The position numbers and the translations under genes were made by a program. Shown here one piece after another: positions 1 to 13,314 of a DNA stretch of 64,000 nt. The notes beneath the pieces were generated by a model. That model ran no database searches, was not told the DNA's origin, and saw only the letters and a program-made list of their open reading frames with translations. This stretch comes from Lepidurus packardi. Its lineage: Eukaryota; Arthropoda; Branchiopoda; Notostraca; Triopsidae. The first letter of the stretch is position 1. Every line of letters starts with the position of its first letter. Location: positions 5,476,565-5,540,564 of the forward strand of contig JAKZAN010000001.1 of the NCBI GenBank assembly GCA_023053545.1, written 5' to 3'.

Positions 1-3000
1 TTGTAGCTTTGGGTGAAGAAGCTCGTTTTTCTACCGTATTACGCAGCGACAAAAGGGCCAGCTCTTTATTCTCCTTACCGAGAGATGAAATGCCAAAGGT
101 AGAAGGCAAAGATTTTTGGTTTTTGTATTGAAACTTGACAAACGACATCCTGGCAGCATGTTACCTGGACTCAGTTGCGAGTTACTGTTCGGGGGGCAAT
201 TGAGCAATACAATATACATCTTTTCAAACTGCGGCAGGATAATCCACAGAAAGTAAAAAAAGGTTATTAATTTGATTTATTCAATATTAAAATAAAAAAA
301 AAGATTACTGTCTAGTTACAATGTCTGAGGTTAGCTAAGGAAGGTTCTTTTGAAGCGACACATGATTTAAAGGTGTATAGTGCTTCAAGAGCAGTTCCAG
401 TAACATTAACGTGTTGGGTTTGTGAATAGAACGGTTTTGGTTACAAACTTTAGACCCTCAATTGCTACTAGACCTTTAATATACCGTCACTCCAGGTTTT
501 TCTCCGTTGAAAATAGCTTTTTCGTCTCGCATTATATCTCACCTCTGACCAAACCGCAGTAGTCTGTACGCGCATCGTTCATGGGACTTTTTCCGAGGGC
601 AACCCAAAGCCTTACACATTTTTGTCTTAAAGAAAGCGAGTTGTAAGCATCAACCCACATTGATTAAGCGACTGTCGCTGAAGCTGATGCAGGGAGATCA
701 TTCTGCTTTTTGTTCGCTGGCCTTTCAACGGAGTTCAACTCACTTTTAAAGTTCGAGAGATAAATAAAGCCAGAGAGAAAATAGCATTTATCTAAAAGTT
801 CACTTGACGCAAAAAAACAACATGAAATATCAACTTTTGCTCCCAGTCGTAAAACACATTTGGTTAGCCTTTTGCCAGGAAATCCTTTACTATGTTCTAC
901 AGTTCGAAATCAATTTGTTTTCTATCAGGCAAAGTAAGTAGCACTTAGAAGTTAAAGAATTCGCCGGCACGACTCGGCGAGTTAAACGGCAGCAGCATTA
1001 TGGAACCCCTTATTGCATTAGAGGACTGCAAATTTTATACACGAATTCTCATTGCCCAGTGCCATTCCTTGTATCGCTTTCAACAAAAAAATTCCATGGT
1101 ATTCAAGTTATGAACATTTTAAATAAATCATATAAATAAATCTTTTGACGCAGCCTACCAAGATATTTTTATTAAGAAATTTAAAAAAATTTCTAGTTAA
1201 ATTTCTTTGAAATCTGTGTTTAAAGTTTTGTTTAAAGTTGCCGTATTCTCATGGTATTCTCATAGTTGTCAAAGAAATTCCGTTTCGCGTGTACTGTTAG
1301 GACGACAGAGGCTCAATTTTTAATAATTTACTACGAGTTTAGAACTAGGTATTAGCATTTACCGTCTTGCAGAACACAGAACCCAGCAAGAGCTTTTGTG
1401 GCTTTAGGTAAATAGGAATCGTGACAATACAGAATCCAATATGAGACGGAACCTTCTGTGCTCTCTTAAGCTACACCTAGCACGAGGACAATTTGGGATG
1501 CAAAACCTCATAACCTGCAGGTCGTTCTATTGTACATCGGCTCCAAGTTGGACATGGCAGGACGCAAATCCTCTTGCCTTGGCTGCAAAGTTTGAGGCAA
1601 AAGGGGACACTGGGGGTTGCTTGATTTGAGTCCTTGGGAAAACTTGAGGTATACATGTGCCCCAATGGAAGAAATGGAAACTGGCTCCTGTGTTCCGAAT
1701 GTGGTTCTATGCAGACATGGAGAATATAGTACAGAATAAGGATTTTTATATTAGAACCACTCCCGAAAATGAGAAATACCCTCAGACATTTCTGCCTTCT
1801 GGAAAAGGAAGGGAAAAACAAAAAACACACCCATGAGACGCTAATGAGTATATAAAGACCCTTTTCGCCCTCATTGAGAACGATGGAAAGTCCCAAAATG
1901 AGAGCAACATGAAATGAGGATACAAAAATAAAATAAAAATGGACGAAACAGATTTGTCAATTAAACTTTGCTTCGTTTGTTTCACCAACTTCTGAAGTCT
2001 AGTTGAGATATCCCCATGTTCATAAAAGACTTGAGTGAATCGTAAGCTTGCCATTAAGGATAAACGGACTACCAATTGGGTACGTTTTCGGTACTTTCAG
2101 CTTTCTACTCGCTAGGTCTGTGCAGATTTATAGGTACTTGCTATCGCTGCACGTTTTCCATTGCGCTCAGATTTGGAGAATGGCTCAGGGAAAAAGATAC
2201 CGCTTTTGAGCTCATGCAGCTAAAGTCACGTACGTAGAATAAGTGCTCTTGTACGTTAAAAACATACTCAAAATCCCTTAAAATTGAGTCAATAATGATT
2301 GCAAACTTCGTCTCCACACTTTCCGGGGGTGGGGAGGGTGGCATGGAGACAGTTGCTAGTGATCTCTGTTGGGTTATGCTCAGTAAATGGAACTTATCAA
2401 GGGTTCAAAAAGAACGTTTAAAACATCTGAATTTACTTTTTAACTTCATATTCATAGAAAGGAAATTCAAAGATAAATAAATACATTTGAACTGGAAGAA
2501 ATTGTGTTACTTCTTCTCCAGATATCGGTGCGTGACCACAGGCTTCTTGTCAGCGATGGGAAGGGGAGAAAAACATTGGATTGTATGTTGGTAGTTTTCG
2601 TATTTTTTTCTCCATTTTTAAAGCCTATTTGTGGGTAAGAGGAATTCTTCGCGTGGAAAGAAACCAGATCCAGGGGGCGGGACAGTTTGGACGTGATTGC
2701 ATACGCTACAGTTTTTAAGGTTAGATTTTTCCGAGACAGGATTTTTTTTTTACTGGAATGGTTAGTAATGAGATCAGCGTTTTGAAGAGGATATTTTTCG
2801 TAAATTATCTTCAATTAAAAGAAAAGGGCACAATCCATAAAGCTTTCGAAAGATTTGATAGTTCGCGTGGCACATTTCTTGACACATTCAGGTTGACACA
2901 CACGTACATACACAGACATGTACACGCAGCTTGGCTGAAAGGCATTATTGTGCTTCGAAGCTAGAAGCTTTTACGAGTTGTGTTGCTGGTTGGTGCTGGG

Positions 3001-6000
3001 CAGGTGATTTATAAATGGGGAAAATAGTGGGAGTGTCTCAAACCATCATCGATCTTCCCGAGCCTTCGCTGCTGTTGAGAAAAGATTCTTATTTTTCTTT
3101 TTCCGAAGAAATTATATAAGATCAATCCGAGTAAGAAAGAGCATTGGCAAATTGCGTGGGCAGGGTAACAAATGAAGTCAAGTCCTTGCGAGACAGGTTA
3201 ATTTCAGAAGGATGGAGTTACCAGGTGAATTTACGAGTGATTCGCCTCTGGGATTGTCTCCTGTCAGTTCACATATACTTCGATTTTCTTTTTAGTAATG
3301 GTACAGAAAATACAAGGTACTGCAACATTTAAGCAATACTCCAACTTTAATGTTAGGGAAATCCTTGTGAATCCGAAGTCTTCTTTAGACAATCTATATC
3401 GTTTTACACACGTCTTAGTACGAACGACCCCGAAGCGTATTGTGACCCTGCAATTAAGAATTAAATATTAAAACAATAAAATTAAGAATATTAAAATTAA
3501 GAATTCAATCTGTTATTGCTTAACGAGTATAGTCATTAAGAAAAAAGAGATTCCTGATGTTCAAACAAGCAAACAACAATATAAAATCCAATAAATCAAA
3601 CAACAATCAGAATTAAAGTAGTAGAAGGGCATACTTCTTCTATTTTTTTAAACATGGGTTAATTGAAAGGATGATAGAATTCAGCATTTTTCATTCCTAG
3701 AATTAAGTTAGGAAATATATTTCTCACCTCAGCTAAATAAGATCCTCTTTGTGTGGTCATTCACAGCTGAAAGTTCAACGGGAGGTTAAGTGGGGATCCC
3801 ATCTGTCCTCGAAGTTATGACTATAATCAAAGCTGATGAGTATAGGCCATTCTGTTTATGCCCGTCTTTCCGGGTTTAACATTTATAACTGGTCCTAAAA
3901 ATGAACATTGGTAGATCAAAGACAGTTTCTCATTACTAATTATTTCGATTTCCATGTATACTTTTCCTCCCCCTGTCCCTCCACGTTTTTAGTGTCGATA
4001 GAGCTCGTCGTTATCTTTGCTTTAATGGAAGGCCAAAGGTTTTAACGATTTCAAATCAAATCCCTTTAAGGGCTTCGAAAAAAGCGTTGAATGAGCAGCG
4101 AAGTCTGTGAGGGAGCAAAGAATTCTGCAAAGATTGCCTTAGGGCATTACCCTAAGGTGCTTAGAGGGAAAAGGGGTGGAGCTAACAGTAATAGATGCCA
4201 CATTGCTTTCCTATTGAAACCCAGCGCAAATTCTCGTGCTGGCCAGTACATTTAGCGGATGGAAGAGTCTCCTTTGACTTGCGAGGGAGAAAAAATATAT
4301 ATTTATATATAGTGAAAGAAAGGCGACGTTTAAGAGGTCCTTGCCAGCTTGTGGAGAGACAACAGCGAGGAGGGAAAGGGAACTTTAAGGACAACAATAG
4401 TAGTCTCGGCGAAGTGGCATGAAACGAGCCAATGTGTTGCGGAAACTAATGTCAATGTAAGATCGGGCAAGAAAGTGTTAGCGTCTTTTTGGAAAAAACA
4501 TTCCTTTTTTTGGGGTATTTTTGGGCACCATCTCCGGACTTTTTTTTCTAGCTCAATAAGCTGAGCAAGACCAACCATAAGTTCAAAGTGCCAGACCAAA
4601 GAAGTATCCAAAAACGTTTATAAGATAAGAAAAGGACATATTTATAACTAGGAGGCGTGAACTCATTAACCTAGCCATGGTTTCGGAGCATGTCGTTATT
4701 CACATTTAGTTCTTAGAGCTCCTGGTTTTTGTTTCCTATTTTTTCTGCTTTTTCTGCAATTTTTATGTCTGTTTCCTGTCAGTTGCCCAGACAGCTTACA
4801 GCCACGCCCTTTTGAGGCCAGCCTAGGAGGGCTTTGGTGTTGTATTTCTTTGCTTTCTGCCTTGGGGTTGTATCAAATAGTTCTTTATGTGGGCTGATTT
4901 GTGTTTCCTAGGAGGATTTTCTTGTTGCCACCTTTTTAGCGCTTTTCGTTTAGTGAATTTTTTTTTTTTAGGAAATTCTGTGAAAAGTAAATGGAATCCA
5001 TGATTGGTCAATGTGGTTTTCGCAGTACAGTTGTTTAAGAGGCGAAATCGGTGGGGAGGGTCCCAAAAAACAAGGGTCATTAGAGGGATTGAATTGTGTT
5101 GGGTTTGGCGCATGACGTGGAGGAGAAAATCGTGAAAGCTTTATTAGATTACTGATAGCACTAGTTACGTGAAGGGGAACGATCTCATTATTTTTTTTCT
5201 AAGTTACTATAGCGTTGATGCAGTACAGCACATACATGATACAGAGTGTGTCGGTGTACATTTCATGGTAAAAGCTCGTCTGGGAGCTAAAGAATGAAAC
5301 GTGCTTACATCTACGTTGCCTGTTCACACGTTTGGCTCTTGTTGTGTTGCAGTAATGACGATGGAGTGTCAGTATCCGCGAAGACTGTGCTTTTGTCTGG
5401 TCTCAGGGGGTAGAGTGCTATATCTGGTTGCTATGTCTGCCAAAATGTGACGTATTTGTAACGTATTCTGCATATCTTTTGCAGCAATAGTAACTGTTGC
5501 AACGGGAAACCTAAAAGGAAAAACAGAGAGATTGCTTTTACAACTATGCAAAACTGCAAGGAAAAGAAGGTCGAGTTGAACTTTCTGAAGATATTTCATT
5601 CATTTGATGCTCATGGCGTTTATATTACTGCGCTGCGTTGCGAGTTAGAAAAGAGAGAAATCTTGCGAGTGGCGACGTGGGATTAATCGCTTGATTTGTA
5701 TAGCGCGTGAATGAAGAGTGGGAAGGGTCAGATGCAAAGAAAAACCTGCTTGACTTCCACTGGTAGTACTCGGAGGATACAGCGGAACGAACGTAATCGC
5801 CTTGGGGGAAAAGGAGTTCCGGCGGTCCAACTGCTCCCGAACCGCAGAAAGCGTTAAAGGACACAAATGCACGTTCTGTTTCGAAATGTGTGCTTGACAA
5901 CCGTAATCTGGCAGCAGTATTAGCGTAAATGCGTCCATCACTGCAGTATTTTAACAGCATTTGACTACCTAAATCTAGGTCACTTCCAGCACTCACTTGG

Positions 6001-9000
6001 AGAGTCATTGAAATGAATCGCAGTGAAGTTCACCCTCGTCCACGCAATGAAGGTGCTTTCTATCGGCAACGCAACACAAGGCGACTCAGCAACTCGGACT
6101 ATGGTGCATCCGACTTAAGGTCTAGGTTATTTTAGGTTAGAAATAGATTAAGTTAGGTTAGTTTAGGAGGGTTTGTAGTCGTTAAGTAGGGTGCACCGCA
6201 GTCCTTCTGTCGAGTCGTCCTTGTGTTTACGTCCCGTCCTTTACTGTTTTTATTATCTGTATCATTATTATTATAATTATTATCTTTTTATTCTATTTCC
6301 TCTTGGTTATGCTGCTGCACCATCACGTTGTAGTATTAGTCGGCCTTTGAAGTTTTAATTTGAAGTCCGTCTTCAAGTAACTTCAAATACCGTTTCATCT
6401 TCATCTTCAGATGTCAAAGAGATAAATCCACTTAACCGAAGGATAGATACTACAAGGTGATGGTTGAGCAGTATGACCAAAAGGAGATAGAAGAAAATAA
6501 AAATAAAGCACATCGTAAAAACATTAAAGGACGTGTTTATACACTGTGATATGATAGGGAAGCAGTAAGTTTTAAGGAAGGTACTATAGGGAAGACGTGT
6601 ATAGCGTTTAAGGATATTGGTGTCACCTCGAACATATAAACATGAAGAAGCTCGAGCAATTTTTACTACCGCCGGTCATGCTCCAACGTTTCCAGTCGAA
6701 TATATGAAGTCATAAATACCCTTGGCTGTATATAGTCTTTTAGCATTTAGAATCTTTAGCACCTTAGACTCTAGAAGGAGGCAGACATAACCACGAGAAC
6801 TGGGAACTTGAAACTGTAAGACAGAAAGACGACAGTGAGATGGTTATAGGTTATAGGGAAAAAGGGGTTCCCTCCTTGGCTCGCTTAAATACTGTCGCAC
6901 ACTGCAGCTCCTCTCTTAGCGGCGCGCAAATGAGGCATAAAGCACGTGCTCATACATTGACGAGCGTCTTAAAAAGTTACGTCCGTCGTAAATTCTTTCT
7001 TTGTATGGCGTTTTCTTTCGAAGAAGCGAGACGATGCCAGCCGACAGCTTATTACTTAAATACAAACAAAAGTGTAATATTTTTTTCTTACATTACTTTA
7101 CAAATTATACGTACCACGCTGTTAGCTACGATCTGTATATGACTTCTGTTCAACTCTTAATTATCACAACGGGGACCGACGCATTTCAATTAGGAACTTT
7201 ACAGACTGCTTTAAAGTACTAAGTAAATGCGTCTATGTAAGTTTGCAGTTTGTACCATTCATCTCTTAAGTTATTGGAATTGTTGAAATTTTCTCCATGC
7301 TGAGGTGGGATGAAACTTCGGGCTGAATAAGAATGCTCCTCCCTTAATGTAAACAGTTGTGGCACGGTTCTATGGTAATTTGCTATCGAAATTGCCAAAT
7401 GAGGAAAAGGGGGAGTAGAGGGTAAGAGGAAATGGCGGTTAAGGGGATGACAAGTTGAGAACTCGTTGAAGTTGACGCGGCTTGAAGCTTGTGAAACGGT
7501 GACTTTTAATTAAAACTATAAACAGAATCTGAGTAAACACACAGGCAGGGGTTAGTTTCCCTTCATTTTCTCTTGTGTTGGCGAATAATAAAAAAAAAAG
7601 CTGCCTTGGTTATTTCCCATGCCTGCAGGCGGAACAGGAAGGTCTGCATGGCAGCTATGTCCCCGGGGCCTCGGCACTGTGAGTTTCAGGTTTCGCTCGG
7701 CAGTTAGGGATATTAGAAACCTTGCTAATGGACTTTGAAGACTTATAACACATAAACATTCCACCACGTGTGACGGAAGAAAGACGGAAGGGGGAAGAGA
7801 TGCTCCTTTTTCTCCCTCTCTTTTTTCTCTGTTGTGTTTGCGTTATTTAGACTGCACATGTTGCATATACTTTTGAATGCCAGGCTTTTCTGCACACTTA
7901 CACATAAGTCTCCCTAGAGATGCTGGGGACAAGCTTCGGGGAACCTGAACTTTTACTTTTACTTGGATCCTATTACATAAATCTATGCTGAGGACTAATC
8001 AGTGAACACGAACGCGTTCCGTTTCCGGATACTCGAGAGCCACAATCGGGTGGTCCGTAAGGGGATTACGGTTAGCATTTCCGGGCCTGTGTTTTTGGTG
8101 TCGTAGGCTGCTGCGCACCTGAGAGAACTGGCTAGGGGGTTATTGGGGTCAAGGGGCAGAGGAAATAGGAGATCGGATTACCTAATCATCTGAGTTTCCA
8201 GTATACACTTTGATAGAATTCCGCACCTGAGGTTTCCTAACTGCACCGGCAAGACTAGGAATTTCGTTTTTAATCAAATTCACGGTCTTCTTTTCCAATG
8301 TTGGAGGTTTAATATACATTAAAAAAAAATTCTGATATATAAGATAGCAAAGTGGGTTTTGAGGACTGTTATCGGGAAACGCAAAGCTTACAAGTATCGG
8401 AGAACCCAATTACAGTACTGTTCGGTTTCTGGATGGAAAAGCAAGCCGCAAGCCTCCTTTAACTAGAGTACCATACGAAGCAAATGAATTTCCTGAACAG
8501 AATATACGATGGTGATTACCACGGAAACGTTCTGTACTGGCATATTTCCATTCAGCAGAATTGCTAGTGACAGTTGTATCTCCTCTGCAGTGATTTGCTC
8601 TTGTGTTATGCTTGTAATTTCTCTTTCATTCTTTACCCGCGCGGAGAAGCTCCAATTTGAAAAAAAACACTCGTTATATGCTGCTATCGACATTTCCTTG
8701 ATTGCTTCTGCAGCAATTTATTTGTAACCTTGCTTGGAAATGGGCAATCGTCTATATTTCTTCGAGAGGCTGGATTTGAACAGCTTCTGTAACCTGGTCA
8801 AACTGTACTAGATGGTGACAATAAGGAGATAATCTTCAATTGATCAGATTCAGCAAATACAAGTGTTATTCCAAGCTGAACTTTGAATGCTGCGGTGTGC
8901 TTGAACTTATCCTTTTCTCGTGATTGCGTGAGAACTCCCATAGGTAGTCTGTTCTCAAGTGGCGACAGGTGACTTCGGCCTGCTGCGGGTTGTAGGAGGT

Positions 9001-9840
9001 TGTCGCGGTGGCAAATTATTGTAGCTTTTACTTTCTCGTCTGACATTTCTACCGTTGCCTAGCACATACAAAAACTTTACCCTAAAGTTTTACTAGAAAG
9101 AAAAAAACTGTTGAGAAAGGCTGAACATGTACTGCTGTCGTACGGACGTTTTTGAGTAGAAACAATGTGTTACTGTGCCATGTAATGAGCAGAGCCAAAG
9201 GAAACAGCCGAAGGAGTTGGTTTTTATAACCGAAGGGGGGAGGGGGGGCACTCATGCAAAACTCATCCGCTGAGCTTAACGCAGTGGCTATTGGTGTGAA
9301 AGCACAAAATAAATGCAGAGTGCTAAACGCAATTAGCACGCGCTTTAGATGAGCTAAATGTGAGCATGTTTATTACCCCTTGCTCCCTTGAAATCGTGTG
9401 AGATCATACACCTACCCCAGCTTGGCAACGTATAATTTGGAGTAAACAAAATTCTGGAAGAAAAAACCCGTGTATATTAGCAGAACAAAAGGGAGAGTCG
9501 GTGTGACGTTCGTATATAGAATAACACTTGTTTTAAATTGCACGGTTAATGTTATGATTTAACGAGTTTATCTTTGGGTGGCGCTTCAAGCGTTGGGAAC
9601 TTGAAACGTGTCCAATTGTAAGAAATCTGCTCGTTTGAAACGGTTTCAAAAGTGAGAAAGCAAAACAGTCGGTTTCTATATGCTAAGGAGACAAAAGAGT
9701 GTGTTCGTGAAAATGACTCGTAAAACAAGGTCCAGCTAATTGATATTTACACGCATACTTCCGGCACCCCAATACCCCTAGCTAATATAAGGAGGGTGAA
9801 AAGGGTAAAGAGAGGAAGGAAACCAGCAGCTCGCGGAGAT
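1..9840. other. Intergenic or 5'-intronic DNA, no supported gene
   Basis: No open frame here looks coding: the longest (about 130 codons on the minus strand near 1.5-1.9 kb and 5.6-6.0 kb) lack recognisable domains and are compositionally like their surroundings. Visible items are an 8-bp inverted repeat with a 5-nt loop at 4137-4157, a short TTAGG-rich stretch near 6120-6170, and a G-rich run at 9234-9249. Nothing else is recognised. It could be intergenic DNA or part of a long 5' intron of the LRR gene at 19 kb. Confidence 0.5.
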
Positions 9841-9849
9841 CGCGAAGGG

Positions 9850-9895
9850 TATATAACCCTTTTGCTTTGCCATTGCACACGAGCGCCCAGTCAAA
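9850..9895 (+). promoter_or_regulatory. Candidate TATA/Inr core promoter
   Basis: A TATATAA box at 9850-9856 is followed by a CAGTC-type arthropod initiator-like sequence at 9888-9892. The box-to-initiator distance (about 39 nt) is longer than the usual 30 or so. The DNA just upstream is purine-rich (GAGAGGAAGG type). If functional, it could drive the + strand LRR gene through a non-coding first exon, because that gene's ATG directly follows a splice acceptor. This link is inference only. Confidence 0.3.
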
Positions 9896-10099
9896 CAACA
9901 TACACGCTACAAGCTCGCCGAAAACCCCCTAGCTTCTGCGAACTATTAGAAACCGAGTCCGTTGTGTGTAAATAGAAGGGTTTGGAGCGACCACACGCGT
10001 GAAGCGAACGTGGGATGACGTGGGAGTAAACAGTGGCTCTTTTCCGGTGACAAAGCGCTGAATGCGAGGAGGGGATGTATGGATTTTATTATAGCTTTT

Positions 10100-13080
10100 A
10101 AGAACTATTATTCCCGTTAGCAGAAGATTGGATGTATAGAGACCGATTATTAAAAGGGGAGAGGAGATTCATGTTTTGGGACAGCAATTAACATTCACCT
10201 TTTTACCAACTTCTAACTGATCCTCGTGGGGATTAGCAACAGGCTGGGCGCGTCTCGCAAATTTGTCTTTCAGTTATTAGTTCGTGACTTACTAGCTGTC
10301 TGATCCATTTTCTGACATCAAAACATATAACTTAGATTATAACATATTTAAGTTAGATTACATATTTAAGTTATTTAGTTATTTTCTACACATTTAAGTA
10401 AGATCCGAAAACTTATTGTGGGGAACCGCAGTATATGGAAGGCTCTCGGAATACTTCAACTTAATCCGTCAGTCAGACCTAATTAAGCAAAGCATTGGTT
10501 ACCCTAATGTCTCCTAGATACGTCCAGATTAGTGTGGCAAAACGGCAAAACAACAAGAAAAAAAATTACTGTTAATCGATGCTTTCAGTATTAAGACTTC
10601 GGCAAGCTAATACGAGGGCTAGACGGGACCCTATCTATCAAAGTTAAGCCCGCTTAAGTGAGTCGTCTAGAAGTAATTAATTGATACATACTAAAGTTAA
10701 TGAGCATTAATTTCTCACGTCTAGAAAGGGTATTACTATTCGTATTATTTTAAGGATTCAATAACGAATTAAAGTCGCAATTTGTGAGCTATTATCCCTT
10801 CAAAAATAGTCCTGTTTATTAATGTTAAGCTCTTAGAAAAGCTCCTCCCCGTTGCCCTAAGGGGGCTCTTTCTGGAGTAAAGATTCACCAAGAGCTACCG
10901 TCTAGAGAAAGTTGTGTGTATAGTGAATAGAAAAAAGGGCGCTTGTTTCAGATTGCCCTCAAAGATTAACGTTCTTTTGTAAGTCAAACAAAACGTGGGT
11001 ATTAGTTTAGACACACATTTAGGGTCTATTTCACACCCACCCACATGTTCCTTTCACGTGCCCTAAGGGTTGCCGTTTACAACCCGCCATTAGTTGGGTA
11101 ACGTATGATCCCGTGCTCTACGATCGTTATAGGAAAACTACAACATAGCACGATGTGTTTTAATTTTAAAATAAGACAAATCCAACAACTACGGAATTAT
11201 ATGGACTTTGTATATTAGAAGAGTATTTGGCCAGTCTTTAAATTCGTATCTATTAAACATAATACGCTAATAAATACTATATTAATAGTATTAGTAGTAG
11301 TAATAATTAATATATGATAAAAGTAGGAAAAGTGAGAAAAATAGAACCGGGAGTTATTAGTTGCCTGCGCGCTGCTTATATTAGTGTTCTTATAAGGATA
11401 ATCAGCATAATAGACAATACAGACTGTAGCAATCGTTGCTTTAAACAATCTTGTCGGAGGGCGTGAATAACAGCATTTTTTTTCTGTCACTCGATTTGAA
11501 AGTTGGAATTGTTTCAAAGATACCGTTACCAAACACGACTAACTGTTCATATTAAAGGTTCTCTTAATTTTTTGAAAAACACGTCATAAACAGAAATGAA
11601 AGCGATTTCTTGAAAATGCTCATCAACTGCTGCAAGTTTGAAAATGCGATTGTTGGAAATAAGAGAGCACACTAATTAGAGTTTCTGTCAACCTGTATTT
11701 ACCCTCGTTTGCAAACTGAAAAAGGGGAATTTCGTATAGTAAAGGAAGCTTTGTTGACAGCTCTGCGACAATTAGGACATTGTTTTCCCCTGTAAACTAA
11801 TTTTGCTTGTTATGTGTAAATAAAGGGAAATTAACCATATGTGTAAAACAATGGTTCCTTTTCCCTTTTGCAGAGACCTTTTGTTTTTAGCAATTGAGGT
11901 TCTTTGTGTAGAAAATGTTCAGGAATAAACGTTAGGAAACGTAAAGTTCTCTATAAAAAAAATAGTTTTTACGCTCTAGCTATGAAAATCTTAAGTCTGA
12001 AGAAATTAACATGGAGAAGCCGCTTGCAGCCCCAGTTGATGAGTCCATTTCGTGGAATGTAAAAGGCAAAAGCGCAGCGGAACGCAAGATGCAACCAAGG
12101 GTAGCACATAGAACAGCGCAAGAGGAAAAAAAGCCGTACATTTCTGCACACATGGCTGGGTTTTGCACTTCACACACGCAAACACACACACACACTACCA
12201 TCAACGAAGTTGTTAAAGCAAAATAGCAGGTTTTCGCTAATGCGAAATTGCAACCCGGGCTTTCGATTCCTTACTTGGAGCTCAAAGAACTGAAAGACTT
12301 AAACGGTTTGAAAATGTCAAAAGAAGACAAAAAACTGCGACTGCCAAGCTTGGCCAACTTGTCTATTATACTTTTCATGTACGTCACGCAATTTAGCCAT
12401 CCACGTTCAACTTGGTTCGGGTATATTCTCTGAGGTATTATTCGAAAAGTTGAGGGGTGAAAGGGTACGATTTATTGAGCGTTGCAATGGAGAAAAAGTA
12501 GGTGCTTTTGTTTAGCTAACGAGGTATAAAACTTTTGGCTCGTGTAAGCCAATTATGCAATATCAAAACAAACAATGTAAGGCGAAATTGGACCGCGGGG
12601 GAAATATGAAGCAATTCTGCTAGGTTCTAAAAAAAAGTACAAATATTTGAAGAAACAAGAAACTTCTCTTCATGTGTATAACTAATGTTCCCTTTCGTGT
12701 ATCATTCAAATTTAACTTCTTTCCATCTCAATAATTCCCAAGGCTTAACTATAGCGTTGCAAATGTATTAATAATAGCGTTAATTATATCGTTATATAAT
12801 TATCTGCTGTAAATGTGCTTATGACAATTCATAATTTTAATTACGGTCAGATTAATAAGCATAGATATCAAGATTAATAAAGGTTTTTTCGAGTATTTGA
12901 AATAATATTAGCTTAATACATAAATATTAGTTATAAAAATATTCTTAATGATTAAAGTGAAATACCATGAATAAATTAGTACTTCCATCTTTTCGAATTT
13001 TAGTACTTCAGTGATTTGAATGTGGACAATAAGTGAAGCATTTGTAAGAAATATTCGGATGATTTATTGGAGAGTATTTT
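10100..13080. other. AT-rich non-coding stretch
   Basis: I see no gene. The stretch holds short AT-rich imperfect repeats (a phrase like ACATATTTAAGTTA recurs around 10325-10400) and a CA microsatellite at about 12174-12197. The short open frames near 12.0-12.2 kb overlap each other in several frames on both strands, which argues against coding. Confidence 0.5.
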
Positions 13081-13312
13081 TTTAAGTTCAAGATATTGTG
13101 TTTAAATTCAGCTTATATGTTAATTCAATTTATTGAGTTTAAATTCAATTCATTCTGTTTAAACTCAATTCACTGTGTTTAAATTCAAGTTACTATGCTT
13201 AAATTTAAGTTATTTTGTTTAAATTCAAGTTATTTTGTTTAAATTCAAGTTATTTTGTTTAAATTCATATTCTTGTTTTTAAATTCAGATTATTTTGTTT
13301 AGATTTTGTTTA
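13081..13312. repeat. 20-bp tandem repeat array, about 11 copies
   Basis: A minisatellite with unit close to TATTTTGTTTAAATTCAAGT is repeated about eleven times with no spacers. The central copies (about 13200-13260) are nearly identical and the outer ones drift. The unit is AT-rich with an A/T-asymmetric strand. It lies in non-coding DNA. It is not a CRISPR array, because no spacers separate the units. Confidence 0.85.
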
Positions 13313-13314
13313 AA

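Noticed and set aside
1477..1896. 139-codon minus-strand frame
   Set aside because: Composition is like flanking non-coding DNA; no homology recognised.
5625..6008. 127-codon minus-strand frame
   Set aside because: No domain, a second frame overlaps it on the same strand, and there are no convincing splice or start signals.
6120..6170. Possible interstitial arthropod telomere repeat (TTAGG)n
   Set aside because: Only a few scattered TTAGG/TTAGGTTAG words with irregular spacing, no true array.
9234..9249. G-rich run that could form a quadruplex
   Set aside because: It has only two long G-tracts separated by one A; isolated and without context, too weak to report as a feature.
13081..13312. 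Possible CRISPR-like repeat array
   Set aside because: The repeat units abut with no unique spacers and the DNA is eukaryotic; it is a minisatellite.
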